Below are positions 9,935 to 18,366 of a stretch of 25,932 nucleotides of DNA, piece by piece (positions within the stretch are counted from its first letter, which is position 1; the number at the start of each line of letters is the position of its first letter). The DNA is from Mesostigma viride (lineage: Eukaryota; Streptophyta; Mesostigmatophyceae; Mesostigmatales; Mesostigmataceae), in NCBI GenBank assembly GCA_009746045.1, contig RPFO01001138.1, positions 1 to 25,932 of the forward strand, written 5' to 3'. The notes under the pieces are model-generated. The model ran no database searches. It was given only the letters and a program-made list of their open reading frames with translations, and was not told the origin of the DNA. The position numbers were made by a program, and so were the translations under genes.

Positions 9935-10512
9935 GGCTGGCCAACCAGGCGGTGCGTGCCAGCGTGCACGGGCACTGCGTATGCAGAAGGTGCCGGGGCT
10001 GGTGTGAATTATGCAGCCTGCAATACCATCCCAGCACTCGGGCAGCAATTTTCTCGCATAGCCGTCGTAAGTTAAAGGTGCTCTATAAGCGACACGCGAG
10101 GCTGAGCGAGAATGCTAGACATTCGATTAATATTGATGGCGGTTGCCTTGCTGACAGAAGGCGTACGATGCGCGCGATCGGTCGAATTCTCCGAATGGCC
10201 GCAGTCACCGAAACCTTGGGTGATAGCGGTCTTGCCGGCCGCTGTCGTCGCAGTATTTCTGTTGTGATCATAATACTTAATTAGGCCCCACCGTCTAGGT
10301 AATCTAGTCGCTCTACACGTAAGCCAGCCTTTATTTCAATGCACAAGGCAACACATTTCCATCACCATTCATCTTCATCATCCTGAACGACTCGAACACG
10401 CGGACAAGATAACGGCAGGCTCGAGCTACCATGGTCCGGATTCTCCCGATTTCTGGCCTGCGCTGGTTGTCTCCTTGATAATACTTAATATTGCTTTTGG
10501 TGGGATTTTGCG
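9935..10512. other. Core of giant element, no supported gene
   Basis: About 580 bases. An open frame of 110 codons (9952-10284, +) has Arg/Ser-rich composition and no recognisable motif, so it is not called. It could hold upstream exons or the 5' end of the gene at 10513, but I see no convincing splice pair here. Confidence 0.4.
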
Positions 10513-11306
10513 ATGCACGTGTTTTGGATGGGCCACATGTTGGCGCAGGTTATTGACTTGGATGGGCCAACCCCAGATTCCATCGTGGTTGCGCCATATC
10601 ACGCCAGCTCGTGGACCGGGCAGTTCAATAAGGTGCACCTGGGGGCAGGGTCGGCCAGTGGGCAAAGCAACCAGGGGTTAGTTGTTCCATATAACGACAT
10701 TGTTTTGCAACACTGGACCGTTGGAAATGGGGCGGTAGTCCATACGCCAAAGCTGACGGGGGCAAGGAAGCTCAACCAAGGGACGCTAGATGCCTTGAAG
10801 CTTCATCCTGACATTGACTTTGAGGGGTACAAGACAGTGCAAGCCTCAGAACGTACGACCCAGGTGGCATGTGAATCTTACTTCCGTGAGAGAGGGAGTG
10901 CTGCATTGCTATAGGCATGCGGACATGCGCACTCTTTTTAGCGGGCAAGCCAAGAAGGCAAAAGAGGTTCCATGGGTGGGTTACAAAGGTGGGCCATGCT
11001 TTCAAACTTGTATGGAGTGATGGGCAGTATGAGGAGTATAGCAAGCTAGAGGACGTGCTGAAATTTGTGTGTGGGTGCCCTTACGGTGTAAATGCTTTTG
11101 GCCGAGAGCAAGTCTTGCAGCAGTACCAAGTTGACAATGGTGCTGGCAGTTCTACGGGAGCTCCTGCTGTGCCTCCGGTGTGTAATGCCACCACAGTCGA
11201 CATCCACCACGATGTCCACTCAAGTGACGATGAATCGGATATGGAAAACATTGATGACATTAGTGTAGACAGTGATGATGAGGCGGATGAGGCGGAGCGC
11301 GATTGA
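10513..11306 (+). CDS. Unknown two-exon protein in the core of the giant element, acidic C-terminus
   Basis: Two adjacent open frames (10513-10914 and 10917-11306) join in frame if 10886-10941 is a 56-nt intron: it starts GTGAGA, ends with a T-rich CTTTTTAG, and the junction is phase 1. The spliced product is about 245 residues. Exon 1 has VIDLDGPTPDSIVVAPYH and VVPYNDIVLQHW. Exon 2 begins with a basic GKPRRQKRFHGW, then a Tudor/chromo-barrel-like stretch (GHAFKLVWSDGQYEEYSKLED). It ends in a Ser/Asp/Glu-rich tail, reading SSDDESDMENIDD and DSDDEADEAERD. An in-frame TAA at 10486 bounds the start. It is the only gene-like unit in the core, so a transposition role is possible, perhaps as the C-terminal part of a larger transposase, but no catalytic motif is visible. 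A captured host fragment is the alternative. Confidence 0.55.
10886..10941 (+). other. Predicted 56-nt intron
   Basis: It has a GTGAGA donor and a TTTTTAG acceptor. Removing it joins the two open frames without a shift and eliminates the TAG ending the first frame. Very short introns occur in some algae and protists. The prediction is unsupported by transcript data. Confidence 0.5.
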
Positions 11307-11569
11307 TCATAATAGGCTGGTGGCGCAGCATGCGCACGCCTTGGTAATGGTGTCGTCATGATTCCCTGCCTATCCATGTTTTTAATGTGCCTATACCTCA
11401 TGCACACACGTTTTTGATTTATTGATTTCATGTCATGTCATGTCATGTCAATATATCAATTTATGGTGGGCACGGGGCCATGTGTCAATTACGCAAAGAT
11501 AACTAATATGTGAAATCCATTGATTGGCCAGTACTGAGCATGCATGGACTTGTGTTCTTTTTGCAATAT
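11307..11569. other. 3' flank of the core gene
   Basis: About 260 bases of non-coding sequence. It includes four TGTCA pentamers at 11431-11450 followed by AT-rich sequence (AATATATCAATTTATGG) that could hold a 3'-end signal. The right satellite array starts just after it with a degenerate half-monomer. Confidence 0.5.
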
Positions 11570-14271
11570 GGAAAGTTAGGGTGCAATCTGAGCTCATTTG
11601 CATGGTCTAGGGTGCCTAAACGGGCTAAAACCGAGCAAAAATGCGGTTTTTATGCTATTTGACGTCACCCAGGGTGCCCTGCAGGCATCCAAAAAATGTG
11701 CAACTTTGCACATGTTCTATTTTCATCATGGCAAGGGCAGCTGCCAAGTTAGGCTGCAATCTGAGCTCACTTGCATGGTCTAGGGTGCCTAAATGGGCTA
11801 AAACCGAGCAAAACCGCGGTTTTTATGCTACTTGACGTCACCCAGGGTGCCCTGCAGGTATCCAAAACATGTGCAACTTTGCACACGTGCTTTTTGCAGC
11901 ATGTCAAGAGCAGCTGCCAAGTTTGGCTGCAATCTGAGCTCATTTGCATGGTCTAGGGTGCCTAAATGGGCTAAAACCGAGCAAAAATGCGGTTTTTATG
12001 CTACTTGGCGTCACCCAGGGTGCCCTGCAGGCATCCAAAAAATGTGCAACTTCGCACATGTTCGTTTTGCAGCATGGCAAGGGCAGCTGCCAAGTTTGGC
12101 TGCAATCTGAGCCCATTTGCATGGTCTAGGGTGCCTAAACAGGCTAAAACCGAGCAAAAATGCGGTTTTTATGCTATTTGACGTCACCCAGGGTGCCCTG
12201 CAGGCATCCAAAAAATGTGCAACTTTGCAATCCCTCTTGGGGTACTATATAGACCTTAACCACCACATATGAGTCATATTTAGAGCAAAACTGCAGCCAG
12301 GAAAAATTGACATGTCGTATTTGCGCCTTCACGTCAATTAATTTCATGCTACTTGGCGTCACCCAGGGTGCCCTGCAGGTATCCAAAACATGTGCAACTT
12401 TGCACATGTTCGTTTTGCAGCATGGCAAGAGCAGCTGCCAAGTTTGGTTGCAATCTGAGCTCATTTGCATGGTCTAGGGTGCCTAAATGGGCTAAAACCG
12501 AGCAAAAATGCGGTTTTTATGCTATTTGACGTCACCCAGGGTGCCCTGCAGGTATCCAAAAAATGTGAAACTTTGCTCATGTTCCATTTTTAGCATGGCA
12601 AGGGCAGCTGCCAAGTTTGGCTGCAATCTGAGCTCATTTGCATGGTCTAGGGTGCCTAAACAGGCTAAAATTGTGCCACATCGCGGTTTTTATGCTACTT
12701 AACGTCACCGTTGGGACCCCTGCAGGTATCCAAAAAATGTGCAACTTTGCAATCCCTCTTGGGGTACTATATGGACCTTAACCACCACATATGAGTCATA
12801 TTTAGAGCAAAACTGCAGCCAGGAAAAATTGACATGTCGTGTTTGCGCCTTCACGTCAATTAATTTCATGCTACTTGGCGTCACCCAGGGTGCCCTGCAG
12901 GTATCCAAAACATGTGCAACTTTGCACATGTTCGTTTTGCAGCATGGCAAGAGCAGCTGCCAAGTTTGGTTGCAATCTGAGCTCATTTGCATGGTCTAGG
13001 GTGCCTAAATGGGCTAAAACCGAGCAAAAATGCGGTTTTTATGCTATTTGACGTCACCCAGGGTGCCCTGCAGGTATCCAAAAAATGTGCAACTTTGCTC
13101 ATGTTCTTTCGTTAGCATGGCAAGGGCAGCTGCCAAGTTTGGCTGCAATCTGAGCTCATTTGCATGGTCTAGGGTGCCTAAATGGGCTAAAACCGAGCAA
13201 AAACGCGGTTTTTATGCTATTTGACGTCACCCAGGGTGCCCTGCAGGTATCCAAAAAATGTGCAACTTTGCTCATGTTCTTTCTTTAGCATGGCAAGGGC
13301 AGCTGCCAAGTTTGGCTGCAATCTGAGCTCATTTGCATGGTCTAGGGTGCCTAAACAGGCTAAAATCGTGCCACATCGCGGTTTTTATGCTACTTGACGT
13401 CACTGTTGGGACCCCTGCAGGTATCCAAAAAATGTGCAACTTTGCAATCCCTCTTGGGGTACTATATAGACCTTAACCACCACATATGAGTCATATTTAG
13501 AGCAAAGCTGCAGCCAGGAAAAATTGACATGTCGTATTTGCGCCTTCACGTCAATTAATTTTATGCTACTTGGCGTCACCCAGGGTGCCCTGCAGGTATC
13601 CAAAACATGTGCAACCTTGCACATGTTCTTGTTCCAGCATGGCAAGAGCAGCTGCCAAGTTTGGTTGCAATCTGAGCTCATTTGCATGGTCTAGGGTGCC
13701 TAAATGGGCTGAAACCGAGCAAAAATGCGGTTTTTATGCTATTTGACGTCACCCAGGGTGCCCTGCAGGTATCCAAAAAATGTGCAACTTTGCTCATGTT
13801 CTTTCGTTAGCATTGCAAGGGCAGCTGCCAAGTTTGGCTGCAATCTGAGCTCATTTGCATGGTCTAGGGTGCCTAAATGGGCTAAAACCGAGCAAAAACG
13901 CGGTTTTTATGCTATTTGACGTCACCCAGGGTGCCCTGCAGGTATCCAAAAAATGTGCAACTTTGCACATGTTCTGTCTTTAGCATGGCAAGGGCAGCTG
14001 CCAAGTTTGGCTGCAATCTGAGCTCATTTGCATGGTCTAGGGTGCCTAAACAGGCTAAAATCGTGCCACATCGCGGTTTTTATGCTACTTGACGTCACTG
14101 TTGGGACCCCTGCAGGTATCCAAAAAATGTGCAACTTTGCAATCCCTCTTGGGGCACTATATAGACCTTAACCACCACATATGGGCCTATGTATGAGCAA
14201 AACTGCAGTCAGGAAAAATTGACATGTCATATTTGGCACAAAATGCCCTGAAAAGCACCTTCACGTCAATT
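11570..14271 (-). repeat. Right satellite array, inverted relative to the left array
   Basis: The same ~173-bp monomer is read as reverse complement. The landmark GGTCTAGGGTG ends at 11614, 11787, 11960, 12133, 12481, 12654, 13003, 13176, 13349, 13698, 13871 and 14044, in steps of 173 or 348-349. A 695-bp higher-order step is seen from 13003 to 13698. The outermost divergent monomer shares variants with the outermost left monomer that inner copies lack (TTGTGCCAAATATGACATG, CATACATAGGCCCACATGTG-like, GTGCCCCAAG). There are about 15 monomers against about 23 on the left. Short ORFs are periodic artefacts. Confidence 0.94.
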
Positions 14272-14388
14272 TCGTCGGGGGGGGGGTAAGGTTTTTTGGT
14301 CCAAATACATTTCTCGAGGCATCCTGCACCAAGTATGAGTCAGACAAGCAAAAATATTCAGTTTTTAAAATTTTACCAAAAATGTGGT

Positions 14389-14416
14389 AATTTACCAAAC
14401 CTACGGGTGTTTGGGG
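14389..14416 (-). repeat. Right terminal inverted repeat of the giant element
   Basis: Exact reverse complement of 154-181, followed by GAC at 14417-14419, matching 151-153. A run of G at about 14277-14286 lies between the array and this end. Confidence 0.85.
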
Positions 14417-15032
14417 GACTGCTGACTGGTCGGCGGCCAGCCCGTAAAGGGATTCAACGACGACCTAGCCAGCAAGCGGCCAGTCTGGGATACTCGGCGG
14501 GGCTAGCAATAGTCCTGTGGTGAGGTGCTGTAAACGATAGCGTTCAGCTCTCCTGTTTTCAACGACACCTAGTGGCGGCCAGGGCTTGCCTTCAACGACA
14601 CCGGGTGGCGGCCAGCTCAGGAGGATTTAACGTCATCGATTATGGTGCGTCCCCTAGATAGGATACAAGCGATGCCTGTGGAAGGCTAGCTGGCTTGCTC
14701 GCTTTCTCTCCGGGTTCGCACGCGTAGGGGTTCTCGTTACACGTTGTGCCTCTATAGGGTGTGAATGTCGTTGGTTCGAATGGAAGTTGCGGACGACAAC
14801 CATTCGTTGTTTTACATGTTGTGGGGGTGAATACCGTCTGGCTGTTGCCGACTGTGTTGACGGTGTTTACCTCCGTGTAATCGTTGTATAGCCTCTTTGC
14901 CGCGGATGGCGGGGGCGTGTGCTGTACTACACTCCGTGCTCCTCCTCGTTTGTTTAAGGTCACTGCATTAGAGGTAGCCTGGGTTTCCCCTTTCTCTCCT
15001 GCTTGCAAGCCGCTGCCAGACTATGATGTAAC
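14417..15032 (+). other. Retrotransposon leader right of the insertion, with repeated TTCAACGAC...GCGGCCAG motifs
   Basis: About 600 bases without a convincing gene. TTCAACGAC recurs at about 14453, TTCAACGACACC at about 14559 and 14591, each followed by a GCGGCCAG-type block (GTGGCGGCCAG in the last two). Joining the left flank (TTCAACGAC, 145-153) to 14420 gives one further such motif, which supports the insertion boundaries. The remainder (about 14640-15030) is mixed unique sequence. A 122-codon antisense frame at 14640-15008 has no recognised feature. Confidence 0.65.
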
Positions 15033-15371
15033 ATGCCCCGACGTAAAATAAACAAGGGTGGACAGTCTGGATATCCTTACTATGCAGTAGCTCACGACGG
15101 GGATAAGGGTAGACCTGCTATATTCTACAGCTGGAAGACTTGTGAGGAACACATTAAAGATAAGATATTGTCCCAAGGCTCTAGTGCTAAGTGGAAAGGG
15201 TTTGATAACATTACAGATGCAGATAGGTTTGTTAGGGAACACATGCCATTGCCTGAGGGGATGCACATCACACGTGAATGCTCCAAGCCACCCACGCTCA
15301 GCAGCCAGGGGGAGGGGACAGCAGTTACAGTTACCTTCTCTCAGCTGACCATTGGCCCTAGCAAACAGTAG
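15033..15371 (+). CDS. RNase H1 hybrid-binding / caulimovirus viroplasmin-like domain protein
   Basis: This 112-residue ORF has a core from about Y15 to E70 that reads as the RNase H1 N-terminal domain (Cauli_VI/viroplasmin family). YYAVAHDG begins the domain; then come IFYSWKTCEEHI, where YSW plus C and I match the family, and AKWKGF, the basic-aromatic-Lys-Gly-Phe strand, followed by an acidic helix ending DRFVRE. In cellular RNase H1 this fold binds RNA/DNA hybrids or dsRNA. Family members are usually ~50 residues fused to RNase H or to the caulimovirus translation factor; here it stands alone, with a Thr/Ser/Gln-rich tail. Its codons are AT-richer than gag-pol, hinting at separate origin. 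It lies between leader and gag on the same strand. A role in reverse transcription or translation of the element is inference. The frame is intact, unlike its neighbours. Confidence 0.8.
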   Translation: MPRRKINKGGQSGYPYYAVAHDGDKGRPAIFYSWKTCEEHIKDKILSQGSSAKWKGFDNITDADRFVREHMPLPEGMHITRECSKPPTLSSQGEGTAVTVTFSQLTIGPSKQ

Positions 15372-15499
15372 AGGATACTATTACTAGGAAGTAATACTAG
15401 GTTCTATATCTATAGATCCATAGCACGTGGTTGCTCTTTCTCTCTCTCTTCTTTCCTGGGGAGGTGATGCCTGCTGTGTAAGGTACCGGTACGAGCACC
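15372..15499 (+). other. Spacer between hybrid-binding ORF and gag
   Basis: 128 bases with a pyrimidine tract (CTCTTTCTCTCTCTCTTC, about 15434-15451) before the first gag-region ATG at 15500. It may carry a splice acceptor or translation-reinitiation signal, but I cannot show either. Confidence 0.4.
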
Positions 15500-15793
15500 A
15501 TGCCAACACGGTACCAGACAAGGAACGCCAGAGAGACAGAAGACGAGCTTAGGGAGAGAGACCCAGATAATAGAGAGATAGAACCGGTAGACAACCACGA
15601 GCACGGTACAGAAGGGCTAGAGGTACCACCACAAGTAGAGACAGGTACAGGTGAGGTCATGGAGAGACCTGTGGAAGGCTCCCTACGATCCAGACCTAGC
15701 TCCCCAGCGGATGGGGACAATATAGACGCCTTAACCAGGCAGAGAGATGACAGTAACGACCGAGAGAGGCTCCACGACTACCCGCAGCAGCAG

Positions 15794-15846
<53 letters not shown>

Positions 15847-15847
15847 A

Positions 15848-15893
<46 letters not shown>

Positions 15894-16246
15894 CGCAGCA
15901 GCAGCAACAGCGGCAGCAACATCAGCAACAGCAACGGTCACCACAGCAGCAATGGCAACAGCAGCAACCCCGGATGCAGCAGCAACAACCCCAGACGAGA
16001 CCACAATGGCTACCACCTGATCCAGAGCAGCAGAGAGACGAGATGAAGATACCCTGCACTACCGCCGTCAGCAGCCAGTCACCGGGCGGCCCACGCATCC
16101 TTGGGCAGGTCGGGGGCGGCCCCAAGGACCTCCACCGGGCCCCCACACCGGGGCAGACGCAGAGTGTCCTTCGGCAGCACGTCCCTGTTACCCACGGCGC
16201 TATGGTATTCGGACGAGGAAGGGGAGGCCCCAGACGGCGAGCTTGA
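15500..16246 (+). pseudogene. Poly-glutamine N-terminal region of the gag polyprotein
   Basis: The frame starts MPTRYQTRNARE and is charged and hydrophilic for ~95 residues. It then has 36 consecutive Gln (CAG/CAA mix, 15785-15892) and a Gln-rich continuation with Pro, Arg and Trp to about residue 175. No folded domain is evident and the segment is probably disordered. The frame ends at 16246 in Arg/Gly-rich residues that look out of frame. A neighbouring frame from about 16200 has an acidic stretch (SDEEGEAPDGELDDLEG) that is the likelier continuation. The link to the gag core is inferred from position and orientation. A separate protein remains possible. Confidence 0.6.
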
Positions 16247-16611
16247 TGACCTGGAGGGACTAACGAGGCGGACGAGGGACTGTCACGCAGGGCCCGCCTA
16301 TTGGTACTCATAGACCACGGACCAGCCCAGGGGAGACCAGGAGCAGTGTCACCACCAGAGACGAGGAGACTCACACGCCAGTCCAGCGCCCGGCATCTCA
16401 CCGCAGCGTCTACGGGCGTTTGACAGTAGCGTGGTCCCTTCGCCCGCGGCCGTCGGTAACCTGAATTTCAGCAGGGTGGCACTGGATGACCCGGGGTACG
16501 AACACCCCTCGTCAGTACAGGTGCGCCGGACACACGGCACACCGGACAGATCCGGATCTCTCCCGCGGTCGCAGCCTCCAGCATTCGGCTCCATCTCCTA
16601 CAGGAGGTCGG
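16247..16611 (+). pseudogene. Frame-shifted link between poly-Q region and gag core
   Basis: Coding-like sequence is spread over different frames: one to a stop near 16310, a second to a stop near 16412, and a third to 16619 (reading NLNFSRVALDDPGYEHP). Frame 3 would join the gag core by a one-base change in the G-rich stretch near 16606-16615. It appears to have been one disordered linker. Confidence 0.5.
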
Positions 16612-17832
16612 GGGCCTAAGCTTAACACGGTAAAGGCCCCACCGATGCCTACCTTCAAGAATGTACCCAAGCTGCACGCGGATATGAAACCGCGAGAGGT
16701 CGACGAATGGGGACGCATGTGGCAACAGCAGTATACCGTTTGGTGCAATCACAACAGCTGGGAACTGGCCACCTGCGATTTGATCCCACATGTGGTCAAC
16801 ACCTGCATGGACCCCTCGGTGGTGAGCATCCTGAACTGTGAGAGCATCGCATCCCAGTCATACCCGCAAACCGTGGAGGAGCTGATGGACCGGGTGCGCC
16901 GCAAGCTGATACCCCCAGACGCGGAGCTCCACGAGCGGATCGCTTTCGGCAAGCTGCGCCAGGGGACCACCCCATATCGCGAGTTTCTGTCCAAGTTTGA
17001 GTCCAGCGCCGCTTATCTAACCGACATGACCTGGTACGAGTACAAGATCAGATTCATCGAGGCGCTCAGCCCCGAGCTGCAGGACGAGGTATTCAAACAC
17101 TACGCTGAGGTCCCCTGGAAGGAGTGGGACATCCTGAATATCCAGAGATACCTTCTGCAGGTGGCCGACGTGGTGTCTCGCGGGCGCGCACCCTCGGTGC
17201 GCCGTTTCTTCAGGTCAGCCACTGCAGGTCCGCGACGGGTGAACCAGATGTACTCTACGGAGCTCACCGGCGAGGAGGAGGAGGAGTACCCCGACGACCC
17301 TGATGATGGCTACACTGACCTTGGCGTCAACGCGATCGATGCTAGCAAGGCGCGCTGCTTCATGTGCAGTGAGGTGGGGCACCTCAAGCGCGACTGCCCC
17401 AAGCTCCGGGGCAAGAACGCCGGTCGCGGGGCAGGAGAAGGGACACCCAGCGTTCGTTTCTCCGGCCCGGCCTTCGGCAGCCGCCCCGACTCCTCCGGCC
17501 CTCGGGACCGACCCCGCAACGCGGGTGAGCGTGCGGCTCGCCTGCAGCACGCCAGACAGGTCCCGACGCAGTACCAGCAGCCGCGACCACCCGCGACCAA
17601 CTCTACCAAGGGTGTGTTGCGCGCGGTCAACGAGATTGAGGCGCGGCGACAGTCCTCCTCTTCCGGCCAAACGCAGGCAGTGGCTGGCTACGAGTATGAC
17701 GACGAGGAGGGGGCTGACGAAGAGGAGGAGGGGGGGAAGAGGGCGGGTGGTCGGGCGAGGCGGCCTCCCGTCCCACCGCTCCTCGGGAGTAGTAGCCCTG
17801 CCCATGGGCTTGGGTCCCGGGGTAGGGGATAG
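16486..17832 (+). CDS. Gag polyprotein (capsid plus CCHC nucleocapsid)
   Basis: This forms the virus-like particle and packages element RNA. The open frame begins at 16486, but real gag sequence starts near 16612 (residue ~43, reading GPKLNTVKAPPMPTF). A helical Ty3-type capsid region follows at about residues 55-245 (WGRMWQQQYTVW, LIPPDAELHERIAFGKLRQG, YREFLSKFESSAAYL, then FIEALSPELQDEVF). A single zinc knuckle C-X2-C-X4-H-X4-C (CFMCSEVGHLKRDC, nt about 17356-17397) comes next, and then an Arg/Gly/Pro-rich tail ending in an acidic Glu run and GSRGRG. The stop is at 17830-17832. The downstream protease frame overlaps this end, so a programmed frame change could link gag and pol, but other lesions prevent a firm statement. 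Confidence 0.88.
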   Translation: MTRGTNTPRQYRCAGHTAHRTDPDLSRGRSLQHSAPSPTGGRGPKLNTVKAPPMPTFKNVPKLHADMKPREVDEWGRMWQQQYTVWCNHNSWELATCDLIPHVVNTCMDPSVVSILNCESIASQSYPQTVEELMDRVRRKLIPPDAELHERIAFGKLRQGTTPYREFLSKFESSAAYLTDMTWYEYKIRFIEALSPELQDEVFKHYAEVPWKEWDILNIQRYLLQVADVVSRGRAPSVRRFFRSATAGPRRVNQMYSTELTGEEEEEYPDDPDDGYTDLGVNAIDASKARCFMCSEVGHLKRDCPKLRGKNAGRGAGEGTPSVRFSGPAFGSRPDSSGPRDRPRNAGERAARLQHARQVPTQYQQPRPPATNSTKGVLRAVNEIEARRQSSSSGQTQAVAGYEYDDEEGADEEEEGGKRAGGRARRPPVPPLLGSSSPAHGLGSRGRG

Positions 17833-18366
17833 GGTAGAAAAATCAGATGGTAGCCCAGACGCGGAGTCAATTAGAGTAGAGGTAGACGTCAATAACGTGG
17901 CCGCAGACGCGCCACCCAACCGGCGGCGCGTGCATCTCAAGGAGATTCGCGGCATCTGTTTCTTTTCAGCGGAGGGTTACTGGTCCCTCCCACCGTCCTT
18001 GATCCGTATTTGAAGGAGAAAACGATCATGGACGTGAAGTTCCTGGTCGACACCGGCGCCTCCACGTCCTTCATCAACGAGGCCCTGGTGCGTCGGCTGG
18101 GCCTGGTACCCGACCTCACACCACGGCAGTATATGTCACCTACTCAGACGGCCGGCGGCACCAATCGCCGGGCCTAGCAGACATCAAGGGTGTACTGCAG
18201 GGCACGCCGGTGGACCTGGTGGCGACTATTGCGCCGTTGGGCGCTGCCGACATCATCATTGGAGTGGACTGGCTGGACAAGCAGGATGTGGACATCAGTG
18301 TGCGCCGGCGGGTGGTTTGGTTTCCGGATGGTTCCTTCTGGTGCCCGACAGCGAGTATAGGGCACA
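17833..18366 (+). pseudogene. Aspartic protease region of pol (frameshifted)
   Basis: The protease processes Gag-Pol. The active-site strand reads FLVDTGASTSFINEALVRRLG (nt about 18043-18105), with the catalytic D-T-G. The downstream ILG-like strand reads ADIIIGVDWLDK (about 18247-18282), but in a different frame. The change lies between about 18150 and 18175, where the first frame meets a TAG at about 18175. A third frame (ending 18013) carries the plausible N-terminal spacer DAESIRVEVDVN. The domain is complete in content but not readable in one frame. Confidence 0.85.

Larger units (their letters stand above)
154..14416. mobile_element. Giant TIR element with inverted satellite-array arms (unclassified DNA-transposon-like)
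   Basis: Perfect 28-bp inverted repeats lie at 154-181 and 14389-14416 (outer bases CCCCAAACACCCG), flanked on both sides by GAC, a likely 3-bp target duplication. Inside are ~7.3 kb (left, including a 3.3-kb LINE) and ~2.7 kb (right) of the same ~173-bp tandem monomer in opposite orientations, around a ~3.9-kb core. The extreme ends and the outermost monomer variants mirror each other, which argues for a single bounded element rather than chance inverted arrays. A 3-bp duplication fits CACTA/EnSpm or Harbinger-like superfamilies, but the termini lack a CACTA motif and no transposase is recognised. It may be non-autonomous. Foldback-type elements with long subterminal arrays are the closest structural analogy. 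Confidence 0.8.

Noticed and set aside
532-14040. ATGCAAAT octamer in each monomer as a POU/Oct site
   Set aside because: POU factors are animal proteins. The other features suggest a plant or alga, and the motif is simply part of the monomer.
310-14271. CRISPR-like array of repeats and spacers
   Set aside because: Units of ~173 bp are contiguous tandem monomers without unique spacers, in eukaryotic transposon context.
154-14416. CACTA/EnSpm assignment from the 3-bp duplication
   Set aside because: The termini begin CCCCAAACACCCG, not CACTA/CACTG, and no CACTA-type transposase is seen. A 3-bp duplication alone is not enough.
14640-15008. 122-codon antisense gene in the leader
   Set aside because: No domain or composition supports it, and it lies in the untranslated leader on the opposite strand to all other element genes.
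15696-16046. Antisense and shifted frames of poly-Leu, poly-Ala/Val or poly-Ser over the CAG/CAA tract
   Set aside because: They are shadows of the trinucleotide repeat; the + strand poly-Gln frame has normal coding sequence on its upstream side.
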